A DNA stretch of 64,000 bases from CAWJLS01 sp963843755. Lineage in GTDB: Bacteria > Acidobacteriota > Thermoanaerobaculia > Multivoradales > DATKCC01. The notes below the pieces were generated by a model. The model did no database searches, was not told where the DNA came from, and worked only from the letters and a program-made list of their open reading frames with translations. The translations under genes were made by a program, and so were the position numbers. The DNA is taken from the NCBI GenBank assembly GCA_963843755.1, contig CAWJLS010000012.1, forward strand, positions 186,001 to 250,000, read 5' to 3'. This document shows, one piece after another, positions 26,780 through 38,708 of the stretch; within the stretch, counting starts at the first letter, position 1; every line of letters starts with the position of its first letter.

Positions 26780-26785
26780 TAGACT
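26780..26785 (+). promoter_or_regulatory. -10-like TAGACT before the TldD/PmbA gene
   Basis: TAGACT is placed 11 bases before the ATG at 26797. It has the same form and distance as the elements before uvrA and smpB, and predicts a leader of only a few bases. Confidence 0.4.
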
Positions 26786-26796
26786 GCGGAGAGTCG

Positions 26797-28191
26797 ATGA
26801 CCTCCACCACTCAAGCAGTGCCCGGGGCCGGACCCACCGTCCGGCCGGACGAGCTCTTGGAGCTCGACGAGATCGCCGCGCGCCTCGGGCGCACCCTCGA
26901 GCTCGCCACCGCCGACACGACCGAGATCGCGTGGATCGAGTCGGCCGGAGGCGCGGCCTCCACCGACCGGGACGAGGCGTCGACCCTGCCCGCCCGGCGG
27001 ACGGTGATGATCCGGGCGCGCGAAGGGGCGCGACGCGGCTCGCACCGCACCGCCAGCCCGGAGCCGGGCGAGATCCTGGCCGGCGTCCGCCAGGCGGTCG
27101 CCGCCTCCCGCGCGGCGCCGCCCCGGGACGTCGCCGGGCCGTGGAAGGGGAGCCCGGGAGACGGCGCGGCGCACGGAGATCTTTCGAAGCTCTGGGACGC
27201 CAACCTGGCGCGGCTGACGCCGGAGGAGGCCCACGAGCGGCTGCTGGAGCTGGCCCGGCGCCACGGCTCCCCCGACACCCGGCTCGCCCTCGACTGGCGG
27301 CAAGTCCGGGTGGTGGTCCGCTCGAGCGAAGGGCTCGACCGGCGGGCCCAGGCCACGGCGGCGACCTTCTCCGCCCACGTGGGGCTCGGCGGGCTCGGCG
27401 GCTGCGCGAGCGCCGCGGCCCGCACCCTGCCCGCCCTCGACGCCGAAGCCGTGATCGAGCGAGCCCGGGCCCGCGCCGTCGACGCCGTCCCCGGCCCCGT
27501 CTCGGAAGCCGAGCCGCTCCGTGCCGACGGGCCGATCGTCTTCTCGCCGGAGGCGGCGGCCGCCCTGGTCACCATCCTGGTGCGCCGCGCGTTCGCGGCC
27601 TCGTCGTTCGAGTCCGAGCGCTCGCCGCTCACCGGCCTGCTCGGCGAGCACGTGTTCGCCTCCGGGATCGACCTGGTCGACGACGGCGGCGATCCGGCCG
27701 GGCTGGCCTTCCCGTTCGACCTGCTGGGGCGCGACGCCGTCCGGATCGGCCTGGTCGAGGCCGGCGTACCGCGGACGCCGGCGGTCGACGAGCTGCTGGC
27801 CCCCCGGCTCAGGCGGCCGACCACGCCCCACGCCGTCGGCCCGGACGACGCCCGCCCGACCCACCCGTTCCTCCTCCCCCACCACACGGCCGAGCAGGTG
27901 CTGGCCGCCGGCGAGGGCGGCCTCTGGATCGGTTCGTTCGAGAACCTGGAGTGCTTCGACCCGTGCCGGGTCGTGGTTCGCGGTCGGGCCCGCGGCGTGC
28001 GGCGGGTGCGTGGCGGGAGCCTCGCCGAGCCGGTCGGCCCGCTCGTCTGGGAGGACAGCCTGCTGCGCCTGCTCTCGAAGGTCGCCGCCCTCGGCGGCGA
28101 GCCGGCGGTGCGGATGGACGACGGCGGCCTGGGCGGCGTCTCGGCGCCGATGCTCTGCGCCGAAGGGGCGGAGGCCCTCCGCCCGGCCTGA
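26797..28191 (+). CDS. TldD/PmbA family protein (TldE-like)
   Basis: This encodes 464 residues. The C-terminal half matches the TldD/PmbA fold: IVFSPEAAAALVTILVRRAF, SPLTGLLGEHVFASGIDLVDD, FPFDLLGRDAVRIGLVEAGV and the closing VGPLVWEDSLLRLLSKVAAL. TldD carries an HExxxH zinc motif while PmbA/TldE does not. I see no such motif here, so this is the non-catalytic partner type or an inactive single-gene version. In known systems TldD and TldE form a heterodimeric protease that cleaves unfolded peptides. No TldD partner lies in this window. The ATG at 26797 is chosen because upstream in-frame sequence is antisense to the neighbouring gene. Confidence 0.8.
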   Translation: MTSTTQAVPGAGPTVRPDELLELDEIAARLGRTLELATADTTEIAWIESAGGAASTDRDEASTLPARRTVMIRAREGARRGSHRTASPEPGEILAGVRQAVAASRAAPPRDVAGPWKGSPGDGAAHGDLSKLWDANLARLTPEEAHERLLELARRHGSPDTRLALDWRQVRVVVRSSEGLDRRAQATAATFSAHVGLGGLGGCASAAARTLPALDAEAVIERARARAVDAVPGPVSEAEPLRADGPIVFSPEAAAALVTILVRRAFAASSFESERSPLTGLLGEHVFASGIDLVDDGGDPAGLAFPFDLLGRDAVRIGLVEAGVPRTPAVDELLAPRLRRPTTPHAVGPDDARPTHPFLLPHHTAEQVLAAGEGGLWIGSFENLECFDPCRVVVRGRARGVRRVRGGSLAEPVGPLVWEDSLLRLLSKVAALGGEPAVRMDDGGLGGVSAPMLCAEGAEALRPA

Positions 28192-28195
28192 ACGC

Positions 28196-29842
28196 CTACC
28201 CCTTTCGCCGGATCAACACCACCGTCTGATCGTCCCCCTGGGGCGCGCCCTCGGCGAAGGCGGTGACCGCCTCCTCCACCGCCTCCATGATCTCGCCTAC
28301 CGGGCGGTCGGCGACGCTGCGCAGCAGCTCGACCAGGCGCGCCTCCCCCAGCTCTTCGTCGGCGAGCGAGGCGCACTCCGTGATGCCGTCGCTGTAGAGG
28401 CAGAGGAGGTCGCCGGGCCGGAGGTCGGCCCGGTCCGCCCGGTAGGAGCCGCCCGGTAGCAGGCCGACCGGCAGCCCGCCCGCGGCGAGGCGCTCCAGCG
28501 TGCCGTCCATGCGCAGCAGCAGCCCCGGGTTGTGGCCGGCGTTGACGTAGCGGAAGGCGCCGACCTCCGGGTCGAGCTCGCCGACCAGCAGGGTGATGAA
28601 CTTGTTGGGCGCGCTCGACGCCAGGATGTGCTTGTTCAGCCGCTCGACCAGGCGCGGGCCGGTCTCCACCCGCCCCATCAGCAGGCGGATCGCCGAGTGG
28701 AGGGTCGACACCATCAGCGCCGCCGGCACCCCCTTGCCCGAGACGTCGCCCAGGGCTACGCCCAGGCGCTCCGACCGGTCGTCGCTGCTCGCGAAGGAAC
28801 CGACGGCGAGCGGCAGCAGGTCGTAGTAGTCGCCCCCCACCTCCCGCGCCGGGCGGTTCCAGCCGGCGATCTCGTAGCCGGGCAGGACGGGCACCCCCTT
28901 GGGCAGGATCTGGCGCTGGATCTCGGCGGCGAGCTGCATGTCCCGTTCGTAGCGCTCCTTCTCCAGCGCCTCGCGATGGAGGCGGGCGTTCTCGAGCGCG
29001 ATCGCGGCCTGGTTGGCGAACAGCGCCAGGGTGCGCCGGTCCTCCGCGGTGAACGGACCGACACCGAAGCGGCTCTCCTTGTCGGCCATCACCAGGATGC
29101 CGCGGCGGTCGTTCTCGATGGCGATCGGCAGGGCGAGCAGGTGGGCGGTACCGGGCAGGGCGTCGTCGGGCACGGAGCCCTTGCCGCAATCCGGGAACGA
29201 CGCCCGCGCCTCGCCGCCGAACCGCGACGTGGCCCGGTACTCGTCGCCCTCGCGCAAGTAGAGGGCGCCGCGCCGCGCATCGAGCAGCGAGACCGCGCGG
29301 AGGAGGATCTCCTCGGCCAGGGCGTCCAGGTCGAGGGTCGAGGCGATGGCCAGGCCGACGTCGTAGAGCGCCTCGATCTCGACGCCCCGGTAGTTGGCCT
29401 CGAAGCTCTGGCGCTTGACCTGCTCCCGCAGGCGGCAGTTGGCGAGGCAGGCGCCCAGGAGCACCGTCAGCGGGGCGAGCGCCTCCGGCTCGTCCCGGGG
29501 AGCCGAGGCCGCGCCGCCCTCCTCCGGGCGCCAGAGGACGCTGCCGCCGGGCAGGTCAAATCGTTCCAGGCCGTCGGGCGGCGCCTCGGACAGGCAGTCC
29601 GGGAAGTCGCCGGTACCCCAGGTGGCCTCACAGCCGAGGGACGGCGAGACCCCGGCGTCGTCCCGCGGGGCCTCGGAAGCGCCGAGCCGCTCGCCGGCGA
29701 CATAGAGCGCCGCGCCGGCGGCGCCACGGGCCCGGCACCAGAGCTCGAGGACGCCGGCCATCAGCTCCGGCCCGCCCTCGCCGACCCGTGGCAGCAGTCG
29801 GCGCCAGGTGGCGGTATCGATCTCGGCGCTCGCGCTCACCAC
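28196..29842 (-). CDS. GAF-containing PP2C-type (SpoIIE/RsbU-like) serine phosphatase
   Basis: This 548-aa protein has a GAF sensor (about 155-300; RRGALYLREGDEYRATSRFG, LPIAIENDRRGILVMADKES), a linking coiled coil (NARLHREALEKERYERDMQL) and a PPM phosphatase domain (about 320-545). In that domain, REVGGDYYDLL and GVALGDVSGKGVPAALMVS supply metal-binding Asp residues, with further matches in NAGHNPGLLL, LCLYSDGITECA and GDDQTVVLI. Such phosphatases dephosphorylate a STAS-domain antagonist, releasing it to bind the anti-sigma kinase. The STAS and kinase genes lie directly upstream on the same strand, which supports that role. The first 150 residues have no clear domain. Confidence 0.93.
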   Translation of the reverse strand: MVSASAEIDTATWRRLLPRVGEGGPELMAGVLELWCRARGAAGAALYVAGERLGASEAPRDDAGVSPSLGCEATWGTGDFPDCLSEAPPDGLERFDLPGGSVLWRPEEGGAASAPRDEPEALAPLTVLLGACLANCRLREQVKRQSFEANYRGVEIEALYDVGLAIASTLDLDALAEEILLRAVSLLDARRGALYLREGDEYRATSRFGGEARASFPDCGKGSVPDDALPGTAHLLALPIAIENDRRGILVMADKESRFGVGPFTAEDRRTLALFANQAAIALENARLHREALEKERYERDMQLAAEIQRQILPKGVPVLPGYEIAGWNRPAREVGGDYYDLLPLAVGSFASSDDRSERLGVALGDVSGKGVPAALMVSTLHSAIRLLMGRVETGPRLVERLNKHILASSAPNKFITLLVGELDPEVGAFRYVNAGHNPGLLLRMDGTLERLAAGGLPVGLLPGGSYRADRADLRPGDLLCLYSDGITECASLADEELGEARLVELLRSVADRPVGEIMEAVEEAVTAFAEGAPQGDDQTVVLIRRKG

Positions 29843-29868
29843 GGAGACATCTCCTCGGCTCGTCTAGC

Positions 29869-30231
29869 TCACTCGCCGCCCGGGCCCCCGAGCTCACCGG
29901 TGGCCGATGCCTCGTCGGGATAGATCCCGGCGTACTGGGCGAGCCCCATGATGTGGAAGGTCTTCTCGATCGTCGGCGTCAGGCAACAGAAGGAGAGCTT
30001 GCCGTCGGTCTCGATCATCTTCTCGATGATCTCGATCAGGATCGAGATGCCGATCGAGTTGACGATCTTCGTCCCCACCAGGTTGAGGATGATCTGCCGG
30101 TACCCTTCCTCGATGAGCTGGTAGGCGGCCGCGGCGATCTGCTCGCCGCCCTGGTTGTTGATGTAGCCCTCGGTGTAGATCACCGCCAGGCCATCGCGGC
30201 GGTCCACGGTCAGTTTCAGGGTCTCGGTCAT
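29869..30231 (-). CDS. STAS-domain anti-sigma factor antagonist
   Basis: This 120-aa single-domain protein matches the SpoIIAA/RsbV type: LAVIYTEGYINNQGGEQIAA, YRQIILNLVGTKIVNSIGIS and GKLSFCCLTPTIEKTFHIMG. The serine in VNSIGIS is at the position that is phosphorylated by the partner kinase in the family. It lies between the phosphatase gene (27 bases downstream) and the RsbW-like kinase gene (31 bases upstream), forming a complete switch. No sigma factor of the sigma-B type is found nearby, so the final target is unknown. Confidence 0.92.
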   Translation of the reverse strand: MTETLKLTVDRRDGLAVIYTEGYINNQGGEQIAAAAYQLIEEGYRQIILNLVGTKIVNSIGISILIEIIEKMIETDGKLSFCCLTPTIEKTFHIMGLAQYAGIYPDEASATGELGGPGGE

Positions 30232-30262
30232 GGATCTTCCCGTCTGGTCTGCCCGATCGTGC

Positions 30263-30715
30263 TCAACACGCTTTGCTCATGACGATCATCGTGCCACCGG
30301 CTCCGGACTCGATCTGGACGTCGTCCATCAGCCCCTGGATGATCTTGAGCCCCCAACCGCGTTTGCGGGAGGCGGTGAGCTTCTCCTCGATCTTCGGCTC
30401 CTCCAGCCCGCCAGGCTCGAACCCGACGCCGCGGTCGCGCACGACGACCTGCAACCGCGCCGGCTCGCCGTGTCCCAGTACGACGAACGTCAGGTAAACA
30501 TTCTGGTCGGCCGACTTGCTGTGCTCGATGGCGTTGATACACGCCTCCACCACAGCCATGCGGACTTCGTCGATCTTATCCGCACTCATGTGCATCGACT
30601 CGGCGACCGCCGTAGCGGCCCGACTCGCGGCGATCTCCATCTCCGACCCCATGGGCAGGGTCAGCGAGATCTCCCTGAGGACAGTGTCACCGGTCATTGC
30701 GTCGACGCCGGCCAT
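30263..30715 (-). CDS. RsbW-like anti-sigma factor / serine kinase (HATPase_c)
   Basis: This encodes 150 residues of the GHKL ATP-binding fold: VRMAVVEACINAIEHSK is the N-box with its Asn, VVVRDRGVGFEP the G1 box, and RGWGLKIIQGLMDDV the G2 region. Members phosphorylate a STAS antagonist and sequester a sigma factor or another partner. The gene order kinase, STAS protein, phosphatase is typical of partner switching. A second ATG (MTGDTVLRE) seven codons in is a possible start. Confidence 0.92.
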   Translation of the reverse strand: MAGVDAMTGDTVLREISLTLPMGSEMEIAASRAATAVAESMHMSADKIDEVRMAVVEACINAIEHSKSADQNVYLTFVVLGHGEPARLQVVVRDRGVGFEPGGLEEPKIEEKLTASRKRGWGLKIIQGLMDDVQIESGAGGTMIVMSKAC

Positions 30716-30750
30716 ACCGGACGGGCCCGCAGAGCTTCATGGATCGCGTT

Positions 30751-30782
30751 TGTCGAACGGCTCCACACCGAGCCGTTCGACA
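30751..30782. repeat. 12-bp perfect stem-loop between the 51-aa gene and the kinase operon
   Basis: TGTCGAACGGCT (30751-30762) pairs perfectly with 30771-30782 around an 8-base loop. On the minus strand it follows the 51-aa gene and precedes the RsbW-like gene. No T-run follows in either direction, so it is not a textbook terminator. It may be a processing site, an attenuator or a protein-binding palindrome. Confidence 0.6.
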
Positions 30783-30809
30783 CCGGACCATAGCAGGCCG
30801 CGGCAGGCT

Positions 30810-30965
30810 CTAGAAGGTCAGGTAGAGCTCCATCAGGTAGATCACCAACGGATGGATCATGTCGTGGGCCAGCAGCCAGACGAAGCTGCTCACGACGCCC
30901 GCGGAGGCCATGATCCGCACCGGGAGGTGGGGGACGGACAGTTGCTTGAGCAGTGATCCCAGCAT
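30810..30965 (-). CDS. 51-aa predicted membrane peptide
   Basis: The ATG at 30965 has a strong AAGGAG ribosome binding site 8 bases upstream and encodes MLGSLLKQLSVPHLPVRIMA followed by a single hydrophobic helix that ends in LYLTF. The open frame reaches an earlier ATG at 31082, but that extension lacks a ribosome binding site. No family is recognised. It sits between a bank of palindromic regulator sites (31119-31230) and the partner-switch operon, so it could be a regulated small membrane component. Its reality rests on the ribosome binding site and amphipathic composition. Confidence 0.55.
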   Translation of the reverse strand: MLGSLLKQLSVPHLPVRIMASAGVVSSFVWLLAHDMIHPLVIYLMELYLTF

Positions 30966-31118
30966 CGCGCTCTTCTCCTTGCCGTGCATGACGCCCGGGG
31001 ATAGAGCAAGGGTGCTGCCAGCCGTGCCACCGCCGGAGAGGAATCCGGCAAACAACTGATTCACAAAGACTTGGAGCACCACCCGAGACGCGAGGGCAAC
31101 ATCTTCTCAACCGGCCGC

Positions 31119-31230
31119 TGCGACATTTCGTCCCGCTCACCGCGCGTGATGGGAGGTGGCCGCGGTCAAAGCCCCGTAGAACGGGCCGTTGCTCCGATCG
31201 AGACAAAATGTCGCGCCGCGACATTTCGTC
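31119..31230. promoter_or_regulatory. Bank of GACATTTYGTC-type palindromic sites
   Basis: TGCGACATTTCGTCCCG occurs at 31119-31135. A 29-bp palindrome spans 31202-31230: GAC, one mismatched base, then AAATGTCGCG, a central C, CGCGACATTT, one mismatched base, GTC. A related near-palindrome, TGCGACATTTTGCCGCA, lies at 32793-32809, just before the regulator gene. The symmetric core fits binding by a Fis-type helix-turn-helix dimer, and the obvious candidate is the regulator encoded at 31251-32762. The bank lies upstream of the 51-aa gene and the kinase operon. Confidence 0.55.
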
Positions 31231-31250
31231 CCGCCCGCGCCCCGCCCGGA

Positions 31251-32762
<1,512 letters not shown>

Positions 32763-32792
32763 GGGGGAACCTGGCAGGATTCTACCGGAGGG

Positions 32793-32809
32793 TGCGACAT
32801 TTTGCCGCA
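32793..32809. promoter_or_regulatory. Palindromic operator-like site upstream of the NtrC-like regulator
   Basis: TGCGACATTTTGCCGCA is a 17-bp palindrome with one mismatch. It is 30 bases upstream of the regulator's ATG and 8 bases upstream of a TAGAAT -10-like element. It shares the CGACATTT core with the site bank at 31119-31230. Confidence 0.5.
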
Positions 32810-32867
32810 CTCACCCCCACTCAGAAGCCGGGCCCACTATCTGACGGATATCAACTCAGAGTCTGGA

Positions 32868-32927
32868 AACATCGGCATCACCCTGGAGAACAACGTCCTG
32901 ACCCTGCGCGGCGAGCGCAAGTGGGAA
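32868..32927 (+). pseudogene. Fragment of an Hsp20 / alpha-crystallin gene
   Basis: Twenty codons on the plus strand read NIGITLENNVLTLRGERKWE, a close match to the core beta-strand region of small heat-shock proteins (the LTLxGER signature). No start or C-terminal GxL motif is present around it. The frame runs into sequence antisense to uvrA. It looks like a relic left between the regulator gene and uvrA. Confidence 0.55.
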
Positions 32928-32985
32928 GGCTCGGCCCGAGGCCCGGCCCCGGACCGCCTCGACGGAGGGCAGCGAACCTCCCGCC

Positions 32986-35820
<2,835 letters not shown>

Positions 35821-35830
35821 GGAACGTTGG

Positions 35831-35836
35831 AGTCTA
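35831..35836 (-). promoter_or_regulatory. -10-like TAGACT before uvrA
   Basis: On the minus strand TAGACT ends 10 bases before the uvrA ATG at 35820, with no purine-rich ribosome binding site between. It is part of the repeated TAGACT pattern in this window. No LexA-type palindrome is evident nearby. Confidence 0.4.
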
Positions 35837-35996
35837 CCGGCACGCGGCAGGCGTGGGGTAGTCGCTCCAACGCAGAGCGCTTGGCGGACAATCCCGTCGG
35901 TCCTTCGCCGAGGCGTCTGCCGGAGCGGCCACGCGGCATCCCCCGGCGGCGGGACTGCGACCGGCGGCGGATACCGCCAACGTCCGCTCCCCGATC

Positions 35997-37220
35997 CTAA
36001 TAATCCACGTAGCCTTCCCGGCAGCGCACCTTGGTCCCGAACCCCTTCACCTCCACCTGCACCGAGCGCCAGCTCCCGTCCCGCTTGAGGTCGGTCGGGT
36101 AGTAGCCGAGGACGTACTGGCCGCGGAGCTCGGTCAGGATGCTGCGGAAGGCGTTCGGGATCTCGCTGACGTCGTCGATCTCCAGGATCCGGCCGCCGCT
36201 CTCGCGCACGATGTCGTGCAGCGTGTCGAGCTCCATCTTGTTGGCGTCGGCGTCGCGCCAGGCCGACGTGTAGAGACCGGTGTCGTTCTGGCTCCGGTCC
36301 CGCAGGGCGAGCCAGTAGACCATCGCCTGGCTGCGGCGGATCTTCCACAGCACGTCCTGCATGGCCAGGGCGCTGTAGACGTCGTAGCCGTCGGAGAGGA
36401 CGACCACGACCCGGCGACCCTGGCGCCCGTCGAGGATCTTGAGCGACGAGTAGAGGAAGTCGGTCAGCGCCGTGCCGCCGGCCGCCTCGACGTCGCCGAG
36501 CGAGGCGTCGATCACCTTCGGGTCGTCGGTGAACGGGGTCGCCGCCAGCATCCGGTCCGAGAACAGGATGCCCATGACCTCGTCCAGATCCTGCATGCCG
36601 GAGGCGAACGAGCGCACTCCCTGCACCGCGGACGCCAACCGCGTGCCGCGCATGCTCTGGCTGGAGTCGACCAGCAGGATGGCGGTGAGCGGCGCGTCGC
36701 CGCCTTCGAAGGTGACCAGTTGCTGCCGGGTGTCGTCGTCGATCACCTGGAAGTCGTCCCGGCCCAGCTTGCCGACCCGGTCCCCCGCCCGGGTGACGGT
36801 GACGAAGAGCTGCTGGAGCGGCAGGTCGAGGGTGTCGTTGACCTGGATCGCCGGCGTCTGGCTGGTCATCTCGCCGGACGCCCCGGAGGCCGTGAAGGCG
36901 ACGGCGCGGAAGGTGTGCTCCTCGTTCTCCTGGCCGACGTCGACCGTCGCGTCCCACGGCTCTTCGGTGAGCTGGGTCCGGAGGGTGCCATCGACGTAGA
37001 GGTCGACGCGCACGATCGGATCGGGCGAGACGACGCCGATCTTCACCTGGACGGAGCCCGAGACCGGGTCGAACGGCCCCGGATCGATGATCGAGACGTT
37101 GATCGGATCGGCGGCCTGGAGCGACGGGACCCCGACGAAGAGCGCGAGCAGGCAGACCGCCGAGAGCAGCGGCAGGACGAGGGCCGCGCCGCGGACCGGC
37201 CACATCGCCACGCGCCTCAT
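35997..37220 (-). CDS. Secreted VWFA-related protein (acidobacterial type)
   Basis: This encodes 407 residues with a signal peptide (VLPLLSAVCLLALFVGVPSLQA). An N-terminal Ig-like part (about 40-120; VDLYVDGTLRTQL) precedes the acidobacterial VWFA-related domain: LGRDDFQVIDDDTRQQLVTF, then AILLVDSSQSMRGT (the MIDAS DxSxS motif), GGTALTDFLYSSLKIL and VVVVLSDGYDVYSAL. It ends with LRGQYVLGYYPTDLKRDG, also typical of the family. VWA domains bind metal and protein ligands; a role in the envelope is likely. Its ATG overlaps the stop of the upstream TPR gene (ATGA). A similar domain recurs at 55614-56804. Confidence 0.9.
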   Translation of the reverse strand: MRRVAMWPVRGAALVLPLLSAVCLLALFVGVPSLQAADPINVSIIDPGPFDPVSGSVQVKIGVVSPDPIVRVDLYVDGTLRTQLTEEPWDATVDVGQENEEHTFRAVAFTASGASGEMTSQTPAIQVNDTLDLPLQQLFVTVTRAGDRVGKLGRDDFQVIDDDTRQQLVTFEGGDAPLTAILLVDSSQSMRGTRLASAVQGVRSFASGMQDLDEVMGILFSDRMLAATPFTDDPKVIDASLGDVEAAGGTALTDFLYSSLKILDGRQGRRVVVVLSDGYDVYSALAMQDVLWKIRRSQAMVYWLALRDRSQNDTGLYTSAWRDADANKMELDTLHDIVRESGGRILEIDDVSEIPNAFRSILTELRGQYVLGYYPTDLKRDGSWRSVQVEVKGFGTKVRCREGYVDY

Positions 37221-38545
37221 CGGGCACCTCCGGCGGGCGCCTGGGAGCCGCCGTCGTCGAGCAGCCGTGCCAGGCGGCCGACCCGGGAGGCGGCGCTCTC
37301 CTCGAGCGCGGCCCGGGCCTCTTCGTAGGCCCGCTGGGGGCCCATGCCGTAGAGCCGCCGCGCCGACGGCGCCGCCGTCCGTCCGGCGGTCTCCGGAAGC
37401 TCCTGAATCACCTTCAACGAGCGCTGGGGCAGGTGCCGCAGGTCGAGGACCAGGGCGAGCTGGGTGCGCAGGCGCCCGGAGCTCGGGTAGTGCTCCAGGC
37501 CCGCCCACAGAGTCTCTTCGGCTTTCTCGAGGTGGTTGCCCGCGCGCTCGAGGTTGGACAGCTCCTCGTAGGCGACCTCGCCGACCCAGTCGTCGTCGGA
37601 CTCGGCGACCAGCCCTTCGAGGAGCCGCTGCGCGTCGTCGAGAGATCCCAGGCGGCGCAGGTTCACCGCCATGCGGAGCCGCCCTTCACGGTGCTGGGGA
37701 TACGCATCGAGCAGCTTCAGCAGGTACTCCGCCGCCCGGTGGTAGTTGCCGCTCCGCTCGTGGATCGTCGCCAGGCCCAGGAGGGCGGCCTCGCTGTGGG
37801 GGTCGAACTCCAGCGCCGCCAGCAACAGCCCCAGGCCCTGGAGCTTGACACCCATCTGCTGGGCGTAGATCCCGAGGCTGGCCAGGGCGCGGGCGCCGAG
37901 CACCCGGGAGCCCTCGCTGCCACCCTTGCGGGCGTAGAGGTCGGCCATGCTGGCGGCCAGGCGCGAGGAGTGGCCGGCGAGGATCGGCTTGCCGCGCTCG
38001 ATGTAGAGCCGGTAGGCGTCGTGGTGGAGCGCCAGCAGCGGCACGATCGACTCCAGGTCGCGGACGCCCAGCCAGCGCACCACGGCCACCTCCGCCTCGA
38101 GGAGCTGCTTGACCTCCTTCGGGTGGCGCCCCTCCATGTAGCCGGTCTCGAAGTCGAACAGCGCCGACAGCGCCGCGTCGCGACCGGCCGAGCCGAGGGT
38201 CAGGAGAACGTCCCGGTAGCCGGCCGCGATGTGCGCCCGGTCCTCGGCGCCGCGGTCCAGCAGCCGGTGCTTCTCCTTCATGATGTCGACCCGGCCGATG
38301 TCCTGAGACTCCGTGGGCGGAGCCTGGTTGGCCGGCGGGATCATGATCACCATCGGCGCGGGTGCTCCCTCGCCCTTCCCGTCGGCGTCGGTCCGCTCGG
38401 GCGAGCCGACCGCCGGGAGCGCGCACAGCAAGGCGGCGAGGAGTGCGAGGAGTGCTCTCGGGGAGATCCGAGAGGTCCGCCCGGGGACCGGAGCCCCGAC
38501 CGACCCTCCCGGGACGGAAGTCAACGACGCTCGACGACTGGTCAT
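37217..38545 (-). CDS. TPR-repeat exported protein
   Basis: This encodes 442 residues. The N-terminus has a hydrophobic segment (LLALLAALLCALPAVGSPE) after a basic region, suggesting export. The middle and C-terminal parts are tetratricopeptide-like helical hairpins, for example GLGLLLAALEFDPHSEAALL, GLATIHERSGNYHRAAEYLL and LRTQLALVLDLRHLPQRSLK. TPRs bind protein partners; the coupled downstream VWA protein is the likely one. The ATG at 38545 was chosen because TACAAT lies 11 bases upstream and the earlier in-frame ATG at 38593 adds no recognisable sequence. Confidence 0.82.
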   Translation of the reverse strand: MTSRRASLTSVPGGSVGAPVPGRTSRISPRALLALLAALLCALPAVGSPERTDADGKGEGAPAPMVIMIPPANQAPPTESQDIGRVDIMKEKHRLLDRGAEDRAHIAAGYRDVLLTLGSAGRDAALSALFDFETGYMEGRHPKEVKQLLEAEVAVVRWLGVRDLESIVPLLALHHDAYRLYIERGKPILAGHSSRLAASMADLYARKGGSEGSRVLGARALASLGIYAQQMGVKLQGLGLLLAALEFDPHSEAALLGLATIHERSGNYHRAAEYLLKLLDAYPQHREGRLRMAVNLRRLGSLDDAQRLLEGLVAESDDDWVGEVAYEELSNLERAGNHLEKAEETLWAGLEHYPSSGRLRTQLALVLDLRHLPQRSLKVIQELPETAGRTAAPSARRLYGMGPQRAYEEARAALEESAASRVGRLARLLDDGGSQAPAGGAR

Positions 38546-38556
38546 GGTAAGGCGGC

Positions 38557-38562
38557 ATTGTA
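38557..38562 (-). promoter_or_regulatory. -10-like TACAAT before the TPR/VWA operon
   Basis: On the minus strand TACAAT (5 of 6 to TATAAT) ends 11 bases before the ATG at 38545. This again predicts a very short or absent leader. Confidence 0.45.
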
Positions 38563-38647
38563 CCGCCTGGGGAAATTCGATGGTTGCGCACATTTTTTTC
38601 CCCTGATCAAGGCGCTCCTCACCTCGGTCGACCTCTCCGGAAACGAC

Positions 38648-38682
38648 GACGGGGCGGAGGCCTCACGGCCGTCCGCCCCGTC
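38648..38682 (-). terminator. Stem-loop terminator after the GDSL hydrolase gene
   Basis: GACGGGGCGGA (38648-38658) pairs perfectly with 38672-38682, extended inward by GGCC pairs and a 4-base TCAC loop. It lies 26 bases past the stop of the minus-strand hydrolase gene. Only a weak GTCGTTTCC follows, so it is a strong hairpin with a poor T-run. Confidence 0.55.
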
Positions 38683-38708
38683 GGGAGCTACTCTGTCGGG
38701 TGCAGCTC

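Noticed and set aside
35821..35996. LexA-type SOS box before uvrA
   Set aside because: No CTG-N10-CAG or GAAC-N4-GTTC palindrome of good quality lies near the start.
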